Below the pieces are notes generated by a model, which saw nothing but the letters and a program-made list of their open reading frames with translations, was not told the DNA's origin and did not search any database. DNA of 7,057 nucleotides from Actinomycetota bacterium (GTDB lineage: Bacteria; Actinomycetota; Humimicrobiia; Humimicrobiales; Humimicrobiaceae), in the NCBI GenBank assembly GCA_016927635.1, contig JAFGMJ010000253.1, forward strand, positions 1 through 7,057, given 5' to 3'. Position numbers and translations under genes: made by a program. How positions within the stretch are numbered: the stretch's first letter is position 1; each line of letters begins with the position of its first letter. Of this stretch, positions 1-7,057 are shown piece after piece.

Positions 1-1
1 A

Positions 2-853
2 AATGAGAGCAGGGTAGTCAAATGCAGGCTTGCTGGCTTAAAGGAAAAAACATCTGCAAAAATAGAGTGCTTTGTGCTGAGGCAGGTAATGCTGCCTGGA
101 ATCAGTAATGTATGCCAGGTGCTTCTAAAACCTGCCAAAAGGATAAAAGAAAACGACAGGGTAAATATTGGCGAGTTTTATTTTGAAGTAATTGAGAAGC
201 AGCATTACGGCAATGCAATAGTGCGCTTCAGCGACAGCGCTGATAAAATAATGGAAAAATACGGTAAAATCCCATTGCCGCCCTACATAAAAAATAAATC
301 CATTGAAGAGGAAAGGTACCAGACAGTCTATGCGGCTAAAAACGGATCAGCCGCGGCGCCGACTGCCGGCTTTCATTTTACAGATGAAATATTTTCGGCA
401 TTGAAGAAAAAAGGCATAAAATTTGCTAAAATCTGCCTGGATATAGGGCTTGACACCTTCAGGCCTATATCTGAACCGGATATAAAAAAACACATAATAC
501 ATAAAGAGAACTACTCTGTTTCAGAAAAAGAGGCTGAAAAAATAAATTATGCAAAAAAATACGGGGGCAGGATAATAGCTGTCGGGACAACTACAACAAG
601 AGTGCTGGAAACCATTGCATCCAGGGATGGAATTATAAAAGGCGGCAATGGCGTTACAGGGCTTTACATTTATCCCGGATACAGATTCAGGATTGTTGAT
701 GCCATGTTGACCAATTTTCACCTGCCTGGCTCAACACTGATTGTAATGGTCAGCGCTTTTGCCGGAAGAGAGGAAATATTAAACGCTTATAGGCAGGCAA
801 AATCAAATAATTACAGATTTTACAGTTTCGGGGACTGTATGCTGATAATATAA
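2..853 (+). CDS. queA: S-adenosylmethionine:tRNA ribosyltransferase-isomerase QueA, 5'-truncated by the window edge
   Basis: QueA transfers and isomerises the ribosyl moiety of S-adenosylmethionine onto preQ1 at tRNA position 34, giving epoxyqueuosine; it is cytosolic. The frame is open from base 2, so the gene begins upstream. Of the usual 340-355 residues, 283 are present, and about 55-70 N-terminal ones are missing. Visible family motifs, in partial numbering: NESRV (1-5, matching the usual NDTRV), PLPPYI (92-97), RYQTVYA (105-111), APTAGFHFT (119-127), VGTTTTRVLE (194-203), LTNFHLPGSTL (236-246) and the terminal YRFYSFGDCMLI (271-282). The GTG at 74 lies inside conserved sequence and is not the start. 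NES in place of ND(T/S) and FHLPGST where E. coli has FHLPKST are mild variants. The stop is TAA at 851-853, and tgt follows after 18 nt, which suggests co-transcription. Identity is very secure. Confidence 0.97.
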   Translation, partial: NESRVVKCRLAGLKEKTSAKIECFVLRQVMLPGISNVCQVLLKPAKRIKENDRVNIGEFYFEVIEKQHYGNAIVRFSDSADKIMEKYGKIPLPPYIKNKSIEEERYQTVYAAKNGSAAAPTAGFHFTDEIFSALKKKGIKFAKICLDIGLDTFRPISEPDIKKHIIHKENYSVSEKEAEKINYAKKYGGRIIAVGTTTTRVLETIASRDGIIKGGNGVTGLYIYPGYRFRIVDAMLTNFHLPGSTLIVMVSAFAGREEILNAYRQAKSNNYRFYSFGDCMLII

Positions 854-862
854 AATAAGTAG

Positions 863-2023
<1,161 letters not shown>

Positions 2024-2050
2024 AATGTTAATAATAGTAATATTTGATTA

Positions 2051-2071
2051 AATGCTTATATTTTAGGCATT
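2051..2071 (+). terminator. Possible weak hairpin terminator after tgt
   Basis: AATGCTTA (2051-2058) pairs with TAGGCATT (2064-2071) as an 8-bp stem with one G-U pair and a 5-nt loop, 28 nt after the tgt stop. An AT-only hairpin follows (2084-2090 with 2095-2101, loop CTGT). Neither is followed by a good T-run: the first is followed by AAAAG. Termination between tgt and yajC is therefore only suggested. The position in the longest gap of the window supports a regulatory boundary. Confidence 0.25.
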
Positions 2072-2101
2072 AAAAGTTAGCTTAAATAAACTGTTTTATT
2101 T

Positions 2102-2107
2102 TATAAC
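2102..2107 (+). promoter_or_regulatory. Candidate -10 element upstream of yajC
   Basis: TATAAC matches five of six bases of the sigma-70 type -10 consensus and sits 44 nt before the preferred yajC ATG. I see no convincing -35 at 16-18 nt spacing; the best is TTAGCT (2077-2082) with a 19-nt spacer. In such AT-rich DNA a chance match is likely. Its placement after the tgt hairpins, in the longest intergenic gap, is the main reason to list it as a possible start for a yajC-secD-secF transcript. Confidence 0.2.
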
Positions 2108-2138
2108 GTTTAATCAATCTTTATTAGTAAATGTTTTT

Positions 2139-2143
2139 GGGAG
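2139..2143 (+). promoter_or_regulatory. Shine-Dalgarno that decides the yajC start
   Basis: GGGAG (with GGAG at 2140-2143) lies 8 nt before the ATG at 2152. It would be inside the coding sequence if the earlier ATG at 2131 were used, and nothing resembling a Shine-Dalgarno precedes 2131. The ATG at 2152 is therefore preferred. Confidence 0.75.
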
Positions 2144-2151
2144 TGAATCTA

Positions 2152-2607
2152 ATGTCAAAAAGAATAATATCAATTATACTTATCTGTATTCTGGCAATAG
2201 GAACAGTAGCATTATTGTCAGCATGTACCGGTCTTTTCCCGACAGCCGGAACCACAGCTGCTGGAGATACGGCAGCCGCCACAACTGAGCCGCCAACAGG
2301 ATGGAGGGCAATATTTGCAAATTATGGCACCTGGATATGGCTTGCAGTCCTTGCTGTAGCTTTTTATTTTCTGCTTATAAGGCCGCAAAGAATGAGGTCT
2401 AAAAAAGCACAGGATCTTATGGGCAATTTAAGAAGAGGAGATGAGATAGTCACGATAGGCGGATTTTTCGGCAGGATAAAGGATGTAAGAGAAGACAGCA
2501 TCATTATAACAATTGCCGGCGGGGTTGACGTTAAAATAGCCAAAAGTGCTATTTCAAGAGTCGTTACATCACAGGGTAGCGTTGATACCCAGAATAAGAT
2601 TCAGTAA
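2152..2607 (+). CDS. yajC: Preprotein translocase accessory subunit YajC with a lipoprotein-type signal peptide
   Basis: YajC is a small membrane partner of SecDF that associates with SecYEG and YidC. From the preferred start the protein has 151 aa, longer than the common 85-120. The YajC core is clear: a membrane helix at about 60-76, then IRPQRMRSKK (76-85) and the hallmark LRRGDEIVTIGG (93-104), followed by a small cytoplasmic beta-rich domain to about 140. Unusually, this core is preceded by a second hydrophobic segment (5-22) ending in LSAC (22-25), a good lipobox. A Thr/Ala-rich, proline-containing linker (26-50) follows. If processed, Cys25 would be lipidated outside the membrane, and the second helix would run out-to-in, which agrees with the known N-out, C-in topology of YajC. 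The order yajC-secD-secF is the classical one, with 49 nt to secD. The identity is secure; lipidation is inferred. An alternative start at 2131 would add seven residues. Confidence 0.93.
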   Translation: MSKRIISIILICILAIGTVALLSACTGLFPTAGTTAAGDTAAATTEPPTGWRAIFANYGTWIWLAVLAVAFYFLLIRPQRMRSKKAQDLMGNLRRGDEIVTIGGFFGRIKDVREDSIIITIAGGVDVKIAKSAISRVVTSQGSVDTQNKIQ

Positions 2608-2656
2608 TTATAAAAAAATTTTTATTAATTCTAAAAAGTCTTAGATTGCGCAGTAT

Positions 2657-3937
2657 ATGAGAAGCAGAACTACCAATATAATAATAATTGCTTTATTTGT
2701 TGTAATAATAGGTGTTTGTTTTTATTATATATATCCTTTCCAGTCTTCCATAAAGCTTGGGCTTGATCTTGAAGGCGGCACACAGATTATTCTAAAACCG
2801 CTTGAAACCGGGTCAGAGGAAGTCACTGATGAATCCCTGGATAAAGCACAGCTTATAATACTTAACAGGATTGACCAGCTTGGTATTTCAGAGCCGCTTG
2901 TTACAAGAGACTATAACAGAAATATCATAGTGCAGCTTCCAGGCGTTGATGATCCTGAAAGAGCCATTGATATCATTGGTAAGACGGCCCAGCTTGAGTT
3001 TCGCATTCTTGAATCATTTGATGAAAATGAAAATCCTGTACTGGGCCCTGTGCTTATGACGGGAGACAAGCTCTCGAAAGCGCAGGCCGGCTATGACCCC
3101 AACGGGCAGATTGTTGTAACAATGTCTTTTACTGCTGAAGGCCAGGAGCTTTTTGGTAAAATAACTGCTGAAAATGTTGGTAAAAGGCTTGCAATAGTGC
3201 TTGATGGCGAAATGAAGTCAGCGCCAAATATAAGGCAGGCAATAAGCGGTGATGCAGTCATTGAAGGCATTGCAACACTTGAGGAAGCAAAAGATATTGC
3301 ACTGGTTTTACAGACAGGAGCACTGCCTGTAAATCTTGAAATACAGGAAAGCCAGACAATCGGGCCCACCCTTGGAAAAGATTCAATAAGACAGAGCCTG
3401 CTTTCAGGTATAATAGGCTTTGCGCTCATTGCTATTCTTATGGTTGCTCTCTTCAGGGGCCTTGGACTTGTATCTGTGGCTGCTCTTATAGTTTATATCA
3501 TAATTTTCTGGGGAATACTTGCCGCTATAAAAACTCCCCTCACGCTGCCGGGCATAGCAGGAGTAGTGCTAACTATAGGTATTGCGGTTGATGCAAATGT
3601 CCTTATATTTTCCAGGACCAAAGAGGAGATTTTAAAAGGTAAAAGCAAGTATATGGCTTTTACAGAAGGATTCCGCAATGCATTAAAAGCTATTATTGAT
3701 GCCAATATAACCACGCTTATCACTGCTGCAGCCCTTTACAGATTTGGCACGGGCCCAATAAGAGGTTTTGCAGTAACTCTTGCAATAGGAATTCTCATAA
3801 GCATGTTTACGGCAATTGTACTTGTAAGGGCTATACTGTTTTTGATTGTAAACTCAAGAGCTGTTACACCTGGTTTCATGGGTATCAGGCCGTCACAAAT
3901 TGCAAAGTTAACTGAAAAGGTTGTCAAGGAGAAGTAG
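2657..3937 (+). CDS. secD: Protein translocase subunit SecD
   Basis: SecD pairs with SecF in the membrane and uses the proton gradient to pull exported proteins to the outer face after SecA-driven translocation. The 426-aa protein shows the expected plan: one helix at about 7-26, then the extracytoplasmic region opening with LGLDLEGGTQI (34-44) and containing GKRLAIVLDGEMKSAP (175-190), and five more helices between about 247 and 398. The helix-4 motif IGIAVDANVLIF (307-318) keeps D312, matching the proton-relay aspartate (E. coli D519). FGTGPIRGFAVTL (363-375) is the conserved C-terminal motif. It is much shorter than E. coli SecD (615 aa) because the extracytoplasmic domain is compact, as in many Gram-positive-like lineages. 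The ATG at 2657 is the only sensible start: an in-frame TAG lies at 2642-2644. No Shine-Dalgarno precedes it. The stop abuts the secF start. Confidence 0.98.
   Translation: MRSRTTNIIIIALFVVIIGVCFYYIYPFQSSIKLGLDLEGGTQIILKPLETGSEEVTDESLDKAQLIILNRIDQLGISEPLVTRDYNRNIIVQLPGVDDPERAIDIIGKTAQLEFRILESFDENENPVLGPVLMTGDKLSKAQAGYDPNGQIVVTMSFTAEGQELFGKITAENVGKRLAIVLDGEMKSAPNIRQAISGDAVIEGIATLEEAKDIALVLQTGALPVNLEIQESQTIGPTLGKDSIRQSLLSGIIGFALIAILMVALFRGLGLVSVAALIVYIIIFWGILAAIKTPLTLPGIAGVVLTIGIAVDANVLIFSRTKEEILKGKSKYMAFTEGFRNALKAIIDANITTLITAAALYRFGTGPIRGFAVTLAIGILISMFTAIVLVRAILFLIVNSRAVTPGFMGIRPSQIAKLTEKVVKEK
3926..3931 (+). promoter_or_regulatory. Shine-Dalgarno for secF, inside the secD 3' end
   Basis: AAGGAG lies within the last codons of secD, 6 nt before the TTG at 3938. 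It is the clearest ribosome-binding site in the window. It supports the TTG start and therefore the reality of the long SecF N-terminal extension. Confidence 0.85.
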
Positions 3938-4993
3938 TTGGTATCCCGAAAAAAATCCCAAAAAAAAGTTAAAAAAAATGTTTTACCTGTATCTGCAGCA
4001 AAATCTGCCAGGGAGAATGTCCAGACAGGTATGGAGCTTGAGACTGCATATAAAATAAAGGATGAAGCTTCTGGAAAAAAAGATCTAACGGCAGGCGGTA
4101 AAAGCGTTTACGGCCATGAAGGATTTGGAAGATTTGATTTTATTGGCAAAAATAGGTACTGGGTTATTGTAACCACAGTTATTATTTTAACAGGCATTGT
4201 TTTCTTTTTTGCCAAAGGTTTTAATTTTGGCATAGATTTTCTTGGCGGAAATCTCATGGAGGTCAAATTCAAGCAAAGCACCTCCATAGATGAGCTCAGA
4301 AAAGAGATGGAAAGTATCGGGTATGGAAAAGCGATACTTCAGAATACTGACGCTGACAGATACATAATAAGGACCACACCTCTAACTGATGAGCAGAAAG
4401 AACTTATAATCAATACGCTGGATGAAAGTATAGGAATTGAAAGGCCTCTTATCCAGGACAGAAATGTTGCACCTGGTTTTTCTAAAACCATAACAAGAAA
4501 TGCCCTTATAGCAGTTGCAATAAGCCTTGTGGGTATACTTATATATATATGGATAAGATTTTCAGTTAGGTTTGCAATTGTTGCAATCATTGAACTTTTA
4601 CATGATATACTTCTTATTTTCAGTTTTTATCTGATAGCCCAGAGAGAATTCAATACGACCTCAATTGCGGTTATGCTTACAATCCTTGGCTACTCATTGA
4701 GTGATGCAATAGTTATTTTTGACAGGATAAGGGAAGAGCTGAGGATAAATAAAAGAGACAGCTTCCCGTTAATTGTGAATTATTCTTTAAATAAAATACT
4801 TGTAAGATCTCTTACAACAACGGCCACAACGATTTTCCCGGTTATTGTGCTTGTAATCATCGGCAATGAAACTCTTAAGGATTTTTCTTTTGGCCTTCTT
4901 GTAGGTATACTGAGCGGAACATACTCCTCAATATTCATTGGAGCACCCATACTTATAGCGTGGAACAAAAGATTTCCCAAGTATAAAAAATAA
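3938..4993 (+). CDS. secF: Protein translocase subunit SecF with a lysine-rich N-terminal extension
   Basis: SecF is the second half of the proton-driven SecDF export motor. The 351-aa product has the family features: RFDFIGKNRYW (65-75) at the usual N-terminus, helix 1 at about 75-92, GIDFLGG (98-104; GIDFTGG is usual), an extracytoplasmic domain to about 185, and five helices through 341. LGYSLSDAIVIFDRIRE (250-266) matches the family's GYSLNDxIVVFDRIRE: the aspartate D256 is kept, but serine replaces the preceding asparagine. SLTTTATT (291-298) and GTYSSIFIGAPIL (327-339) are also typical. Residues 1-64 have no counterpart in ordinary SecF. The first 15 are very basic (many Lys, one Arg), and the rest is polar and probably disordered. 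By the positive-inside rule this extension is cytoplasmic. The start is TTG, directly after the secD stop, with AAGGAG 6 nt upstream, so translation is probably coupled to secD. A start further downstream is conceivable but has less support. Confidence 0.97.
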   Translation: MVSRKKSQKKVKKNVLPVSAAKSARENVQTGMELETAYKIKDEASGKKDLTAGGKSVYGHEGFGRFDFIGKNRYWVIVTTVIILTGIVFFFAKGFNFGIDFLGGNLMEVKFKQSTSIDELRKEMESIGYGKAILQNTDADRYIIRTTPLTDEQKELIINTLDESIGIERPLIQDRNVAPGFSKTITRNALIAVAISLVGILIYIWIRFSVRFAIVAIIELLHDILLIFSFYLIAQREFNTTSIAVMLTILGYSLSDAIVIFDRIREELRINKRDSFPLIVNYSLNKILVRSLTTTATTIFPVIVLVIIGNETLKDFSFGLLVGILSGTYSSIFIGAPILIAWNKRFPKYKK

Positions 4994-5019
4994 CATATTT
5001 TGTACTTATAGGTTTAATC

Positions 5020-6861
5020 ATGTCTCAAAATATCTGGATTAAGCGGGAAAACGAATATTACGGCATTTTAGATGAAAAAAATTTATCAGATTTCAGCAGC
5101 AGATTTCAATGTTCTGAAGTAATAATAAAAATCCTTTTAAACAGGGGATATAAAACTGAAGAAGAAATCTATTCATATTTAACTCCCAGGCTTTTTGAAC
5201 TTCATGATCCTGAAATAATAGAGCTTATGCCGAACATAAATGCGGCTGTAAACAGGCTCAAAAAGGCATATTATGAAAAAGAAAAAATAATTATTTACGG
5301 CGATTATGACACTGACGGTATAATAAGCACTGCGATTCTGTATAACTTTTTAAAAGATGCCGGATTTTATGTCACATATAATATGCCCGACAGATTTAAG
5401 GACGGTTATGATATAAACCTTGAATTCATTAAAAAGAATTCAAGCATTTTAAAAAAGGGACTTCTTATATGCGTTGACTGCGGCACTAATGCAGAGCCTG
5501 TAAAGCAGTTTGTTGAGAGTAAAAAAAACTTCGATGTAATTGTATGCGACCATCATGAACCCATAATTGAAATGCCAGTTGGCAAAACGCTAAATGCTAA
5601 AGACCAGGAAAATAACGATTCTGGCAGCGGCATTTATATAATAGTGAACCCAAAACTTCAAGGTTCTCTATATCCTTATAAATCTTTAAGCGGAGCAGGC
5701 GTTACGTTTAAATTTATAATTGCAGCTCTCAGGTCTTTTGATAATGCTATTAAAAATAATTTTTCTCCAACCTATTTAAAAGATATACTGGATCTTATAG
5801 CTGTATCTACTGTAGCAGATGTAATGCCCCTTACCGGTGAAAACAGGATAATTGTAAGCGCAGGCCTTAAAATGCTGAAAGACACAAAAAACTACGGCCT
5901 TAAAAAGATATTGTCATCAGCATTCGGCAAAGGTCAATATGAAAAAAAAGAGAAATTTTCAGCCCGTGATATTGGATTTATTGTAGCCCCCAGAATCAAT
6001 GCTGCCGGAAGGATAAAAAGCGCAGAAAGCAGTCTTTCCATTCTTATAAATAAAGATATTGAAAACATAAAAGAAAATGAGATAGAAAAGCTTGTTTCAG
6101 AGCTTGAAACCAGTAACATTGAAAGGAGAAACCGGCAGCAAAATATTTTTAATGAAATATGCCATAATTTTGATTTCCAAAGTATAGTAAAAAATGAAAA
6201 AATTTTTATTGGATATTCAGATAAATGGGATGAAGGGGTAATAGGCATTGTAGCTTCATTAATTGCAAAAAAATACAATATTCCCGCAATACTTTTCCAT
6301 GAGCAAAATGGAAAGCTTAAAGGCTCAGGCAGAAGCGTGTCTGACTTTGACCTGTATAAAAACCTTAGCAGCTACAGCAAACATTTTATTAAATTCGGGG
6401 GTCACAAAAAGGCATGCGGTATAACAATGAAAAAAGAAAATTTTGATGCCTTTAAAAAATCTATCTGCAGCCTGGATAATAAAGAACTAAAGGGGCTAAT
6501 CACCGCAAAAAAATTTTTATACGATGTTGAAATAAAGTTCCAGGAAATAGATATGAAATTGTTAAAAGATATTGAAAAAATGGAGCCTTTTGGAGAGGGG
6601 AATAAAAAACCATTATTTTTGACATCATCATGCAAAATCTTATCTTCAACTTTATCTTCTAAAAATGGAAGGCATCTTTTTTTAAAAATTGAAAATTCGG
6701 GGAGAATTTTGGACTGCGTATTTTTCGATTACGCCACTGAAATGCAGGATTTAGTTTTAATTAAAGATAAAAATAAAAAAATAGACATACTTTTCAATAT
6801 AAATAATAATTCTTCAAATAATTTACAGCTTTCAATAAAGGATATAAGGTCTTCAGGCTGA
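5020..6861 (+). CDS. recJ: Single-stranded-DNA-specific 5'-3' exonuclease RecJ
   Basis: RecJ degrades single-stranded DNA 5' to 3' in RecFOR recombination, mismatch repair and base-excision repair; it is cytosolic and metal-dependent. The 613-aa protein (E. coli 577, B. subtilis 786) contains the DHH catalytic core: YGDYDTDG (93-100; D95, D97, D99), CVDCGTN (151-157; D153), CDHHEP (176-181; D177, H178, H179), and DLIAVSTVADVMPL (258-271; D267). RINAAGRI (325-332), EGVIGIVASLIAKKYNIPA (405-423), GSGRS (435-439) and the DHHA1 motif FGGHKKACG (459-467) follow. The last has Cys where GGHxxAAG is usual. MEPFGEGNKKPLF (521-533) opens the OB-fold domain. All catalytic residues are present. About 18 polar residues (188-205) are inserted between the DHH motif and the VNPK segment. 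The ATG at 5020 follows secF by 26 nt with only a weak AGGT before it. The gene looks more AT-rich than secD or secF. Confidence 0.97.
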   Translation: MSQNIWIKRENEYYGILDEKNLSDFSSRFQCSEVIIKILLNRGYKTEEEIYSYLTPRLFELHDPEIIELMPNINAAVNRLKKAYYEKEKIIIYGDYDTDGIISTAILYNFLKDAGFYVTYNMPDRFKDGYDINLEFIKKNSSILKKGLLICVDCGTNAEPVKQFVESKKNFDVIVCDHHEPIIEMPVGKTLNAKDQENNDSGSGIYIIVNPKLQGSLYPYKSLSGAGVTFKFIIAALRSFDNAIKNNFSPTYLKDILDLIAVSTVADVMPLTGENRIIVSAGLKMLKDTKNYGLKKILSSAFGKGQYEKKEKFSARDIGFIVAPRINAAGRIKSAESSLSILINKDIENIKENEIEKLVSELETSNIERRNRQQNIFNEICHNFDFQSIVKNEKIFIGYSDKWDEGVIGIVASLIAKKYNIPAILFHEQNGKLKGSGRSVSDFDLYKNLSSYSKHFIKFGGHKKACGITMKKENFDAFKKSICSLDNKELKGLITAKKFLYDVEIKFQEIDMKLLKDIEKMEPFGEGNKKPLFLTSSCKILSSTLSSKNGRHLFLKIENSGRILDCVFFDYATEMQDLVLIKDKNKKIDILFNINNNSSNNLQLSIKDIRSSG

Positions 6862-6879
6862 TATGCTATCAATCTTTTT
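6859..6879 (+). terminator. Possible weak terminator overlapping the recJ stop
   Basis: TGATA (6859-6863, including the recJ TGA stop) and TATCA (6867-6871) form a perfect 5-bp stem with the 3-nt loop TGC. After 3 nt comes TTTTT (6875-6879). The stem is short and mostly A-T, so it could only be a weak intrinsic terminator. Its position, just before a good promoter candidate, makes a transcript boundary plausible. Confidence 0.3.
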
Positions 6880-6887
6880 ACGAGAGT

Positions 6888-6915
6888 GTGAAATTTTTCT
6901 TCAATAATATATAAT
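6888..6915 (+). promoter_or_regulatory. Sigma-70 type promoter candidate for the last gene, probably leaderless
   Basis: TATAAT (6910-6915) is a perfect -10 consensus. A GTGAAA at 6888-6893 matches four of six -35 bases (TTGACA) with a 16-nt spacer. Seven nucleotides separate the -10 from the ATG at 6923, so transcription would begin at about 6922-6923, at the start codon itself. No Shine-Dalgarno precedes this ATG, which fits a leaderless mRNA. The AT-rich context means a chance TATAAT cannot be excluded. Confidence 0.5.
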
Positions 6916-6922
6916 TTAAACC

Positions 6923-7057
6923 ATGAATCCTGTTAAAAATAAAACTGAAGAAGAATATAAAGACAGCGGAACCAAGAATGCTAATGCTGATTCTGCACAA
7001 GCTAACGGTGCAACACAACATTTTATGAAAAAAAACAGGCCAGATTCTGTTAATGAA
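6923..7057 (+). CDS. N-terminus of an unidentified gene, cut by the window edge
   Basis: An ATG at 6923 opens a frame with no stop for the remaining 45 codons. The visible residues are hydrophilic and low in complexity, rich in Lys, Glu, Asn and Ala (for example EEEYKDSG and TKNANADSAQANG), with no membrane segment, signal peptide or recognisable domain. This looks like a disordered N-terminal extension. In the known order secD-secF-recJ, the next genes are often apt (adenine phosphoribosyltransferase) or relA/spoT-type (p)ppGpp synthetase. A Rel protein with an extended N-terminus would fit better than Apt, which normally starts directly in its fold. That is inference from gene order only. 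A TATAAT seven bases upstream and the lack of a ribosome-binding site suggest leaderless translation. The reading frame is probably real, but its function cannot be read here. Confidence 0.65.
   Translation, partial: MNPVKNKTEEEYKDSGTKNANADSAQANGATQHFMKKNRPDSVNE

Noticed and set aside
74..76. GTG as the start of queA
   Set aside because: The frame is open upstream to base 2 and encodes conserved QueA sequence (NESRVVKCRL), so the gene is cut by the window edge and does not begin here.
2131..2133. Earlier ATG as the yajC start
   Set aside because: No Shine-Dalgarno precedes it, and the GGGAG that suits the ATG at 2152 would fall inside the coding sequence; the lipoprotein signal peptide also has a more normal n-region from 2152.
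2610..2625. All-AT palindrome between yajC and secD as an intrinsic terminator
   Set aside because: The stem has no G-C pair and almost no loop, so it would be unstable; such palindromes arise easily by chance in AT-rich DNA, and terminating before secD would split the yajC-secD-secF unit.

Overview
The window is a compact, single-strand (+) block of conserved bacterial housekeeping genes: 3' part of queA, then tgt, yajC, secD, secF, recJ, and the first 45 codons of an unidentified gene that runs off the right edge. The DNA is AT-rich, with heavy use of ATA (Ile) and AGA/AGG (Arg) codons. SecD and SecF are separate proteins and SecD is short (426 aa). The order queA-tgt-yajC-secD-secF-recJ is an arrangement known in Bacillota-like and some deep-branching, often anaerobic, bacterial lineages. 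I infer a low-GC bacterium of that kind (Bacillota, Atribacterota or a low-GC deep Actinomycetota are all possible). The sequence alone does not fix the phylum.

Layout: bases 1-853 hold queA without its N-terminus, and 872-2023 hold tgt. Together these make the queuosine tRNA-modification pair, only 18 nt apart. A 128-nt AT-rich gap with two small hairpins separates them from the Sec accessory genes yajC (2152-2607), secD (2657-3937) and secF (3938-4993). secF starts with TTG directly after the secD stop and has a clear Shine-Dalgarno inside the secD 3' end. recJ follows at 5020-6861. A 61-nt gap then carries a small hairpin with a T-run and a consensus TATAAT placed so that transcription would start at, or one base before, the ATG of the last gene (6923).

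Functionally, Tgt inserts preQ1 at the tRNA wobble base 34 and QueA converts it to epoxyqueuosine. YajC, SecD and SecF form the membrane accessory complex that helps SecYEG complete protein export using the proton gradient. RecJ is the 5'-3' single-strand exonuclease of recombination and repair. No gap without a gene exceeds 300 bases, and I found no mobile element, CRISPR array, tRNA or rRNA.

I do not see a new biological system here. The points worth a second look are a YajC that carries a lipoprotein signal peptide with a lipobox, a SecF with a lysine-rich N-terminal cytoplasmic extension of about 64 residues, an apparently leaderless promoter before the last gene, and a secD start without a Shine-Dalgarno.
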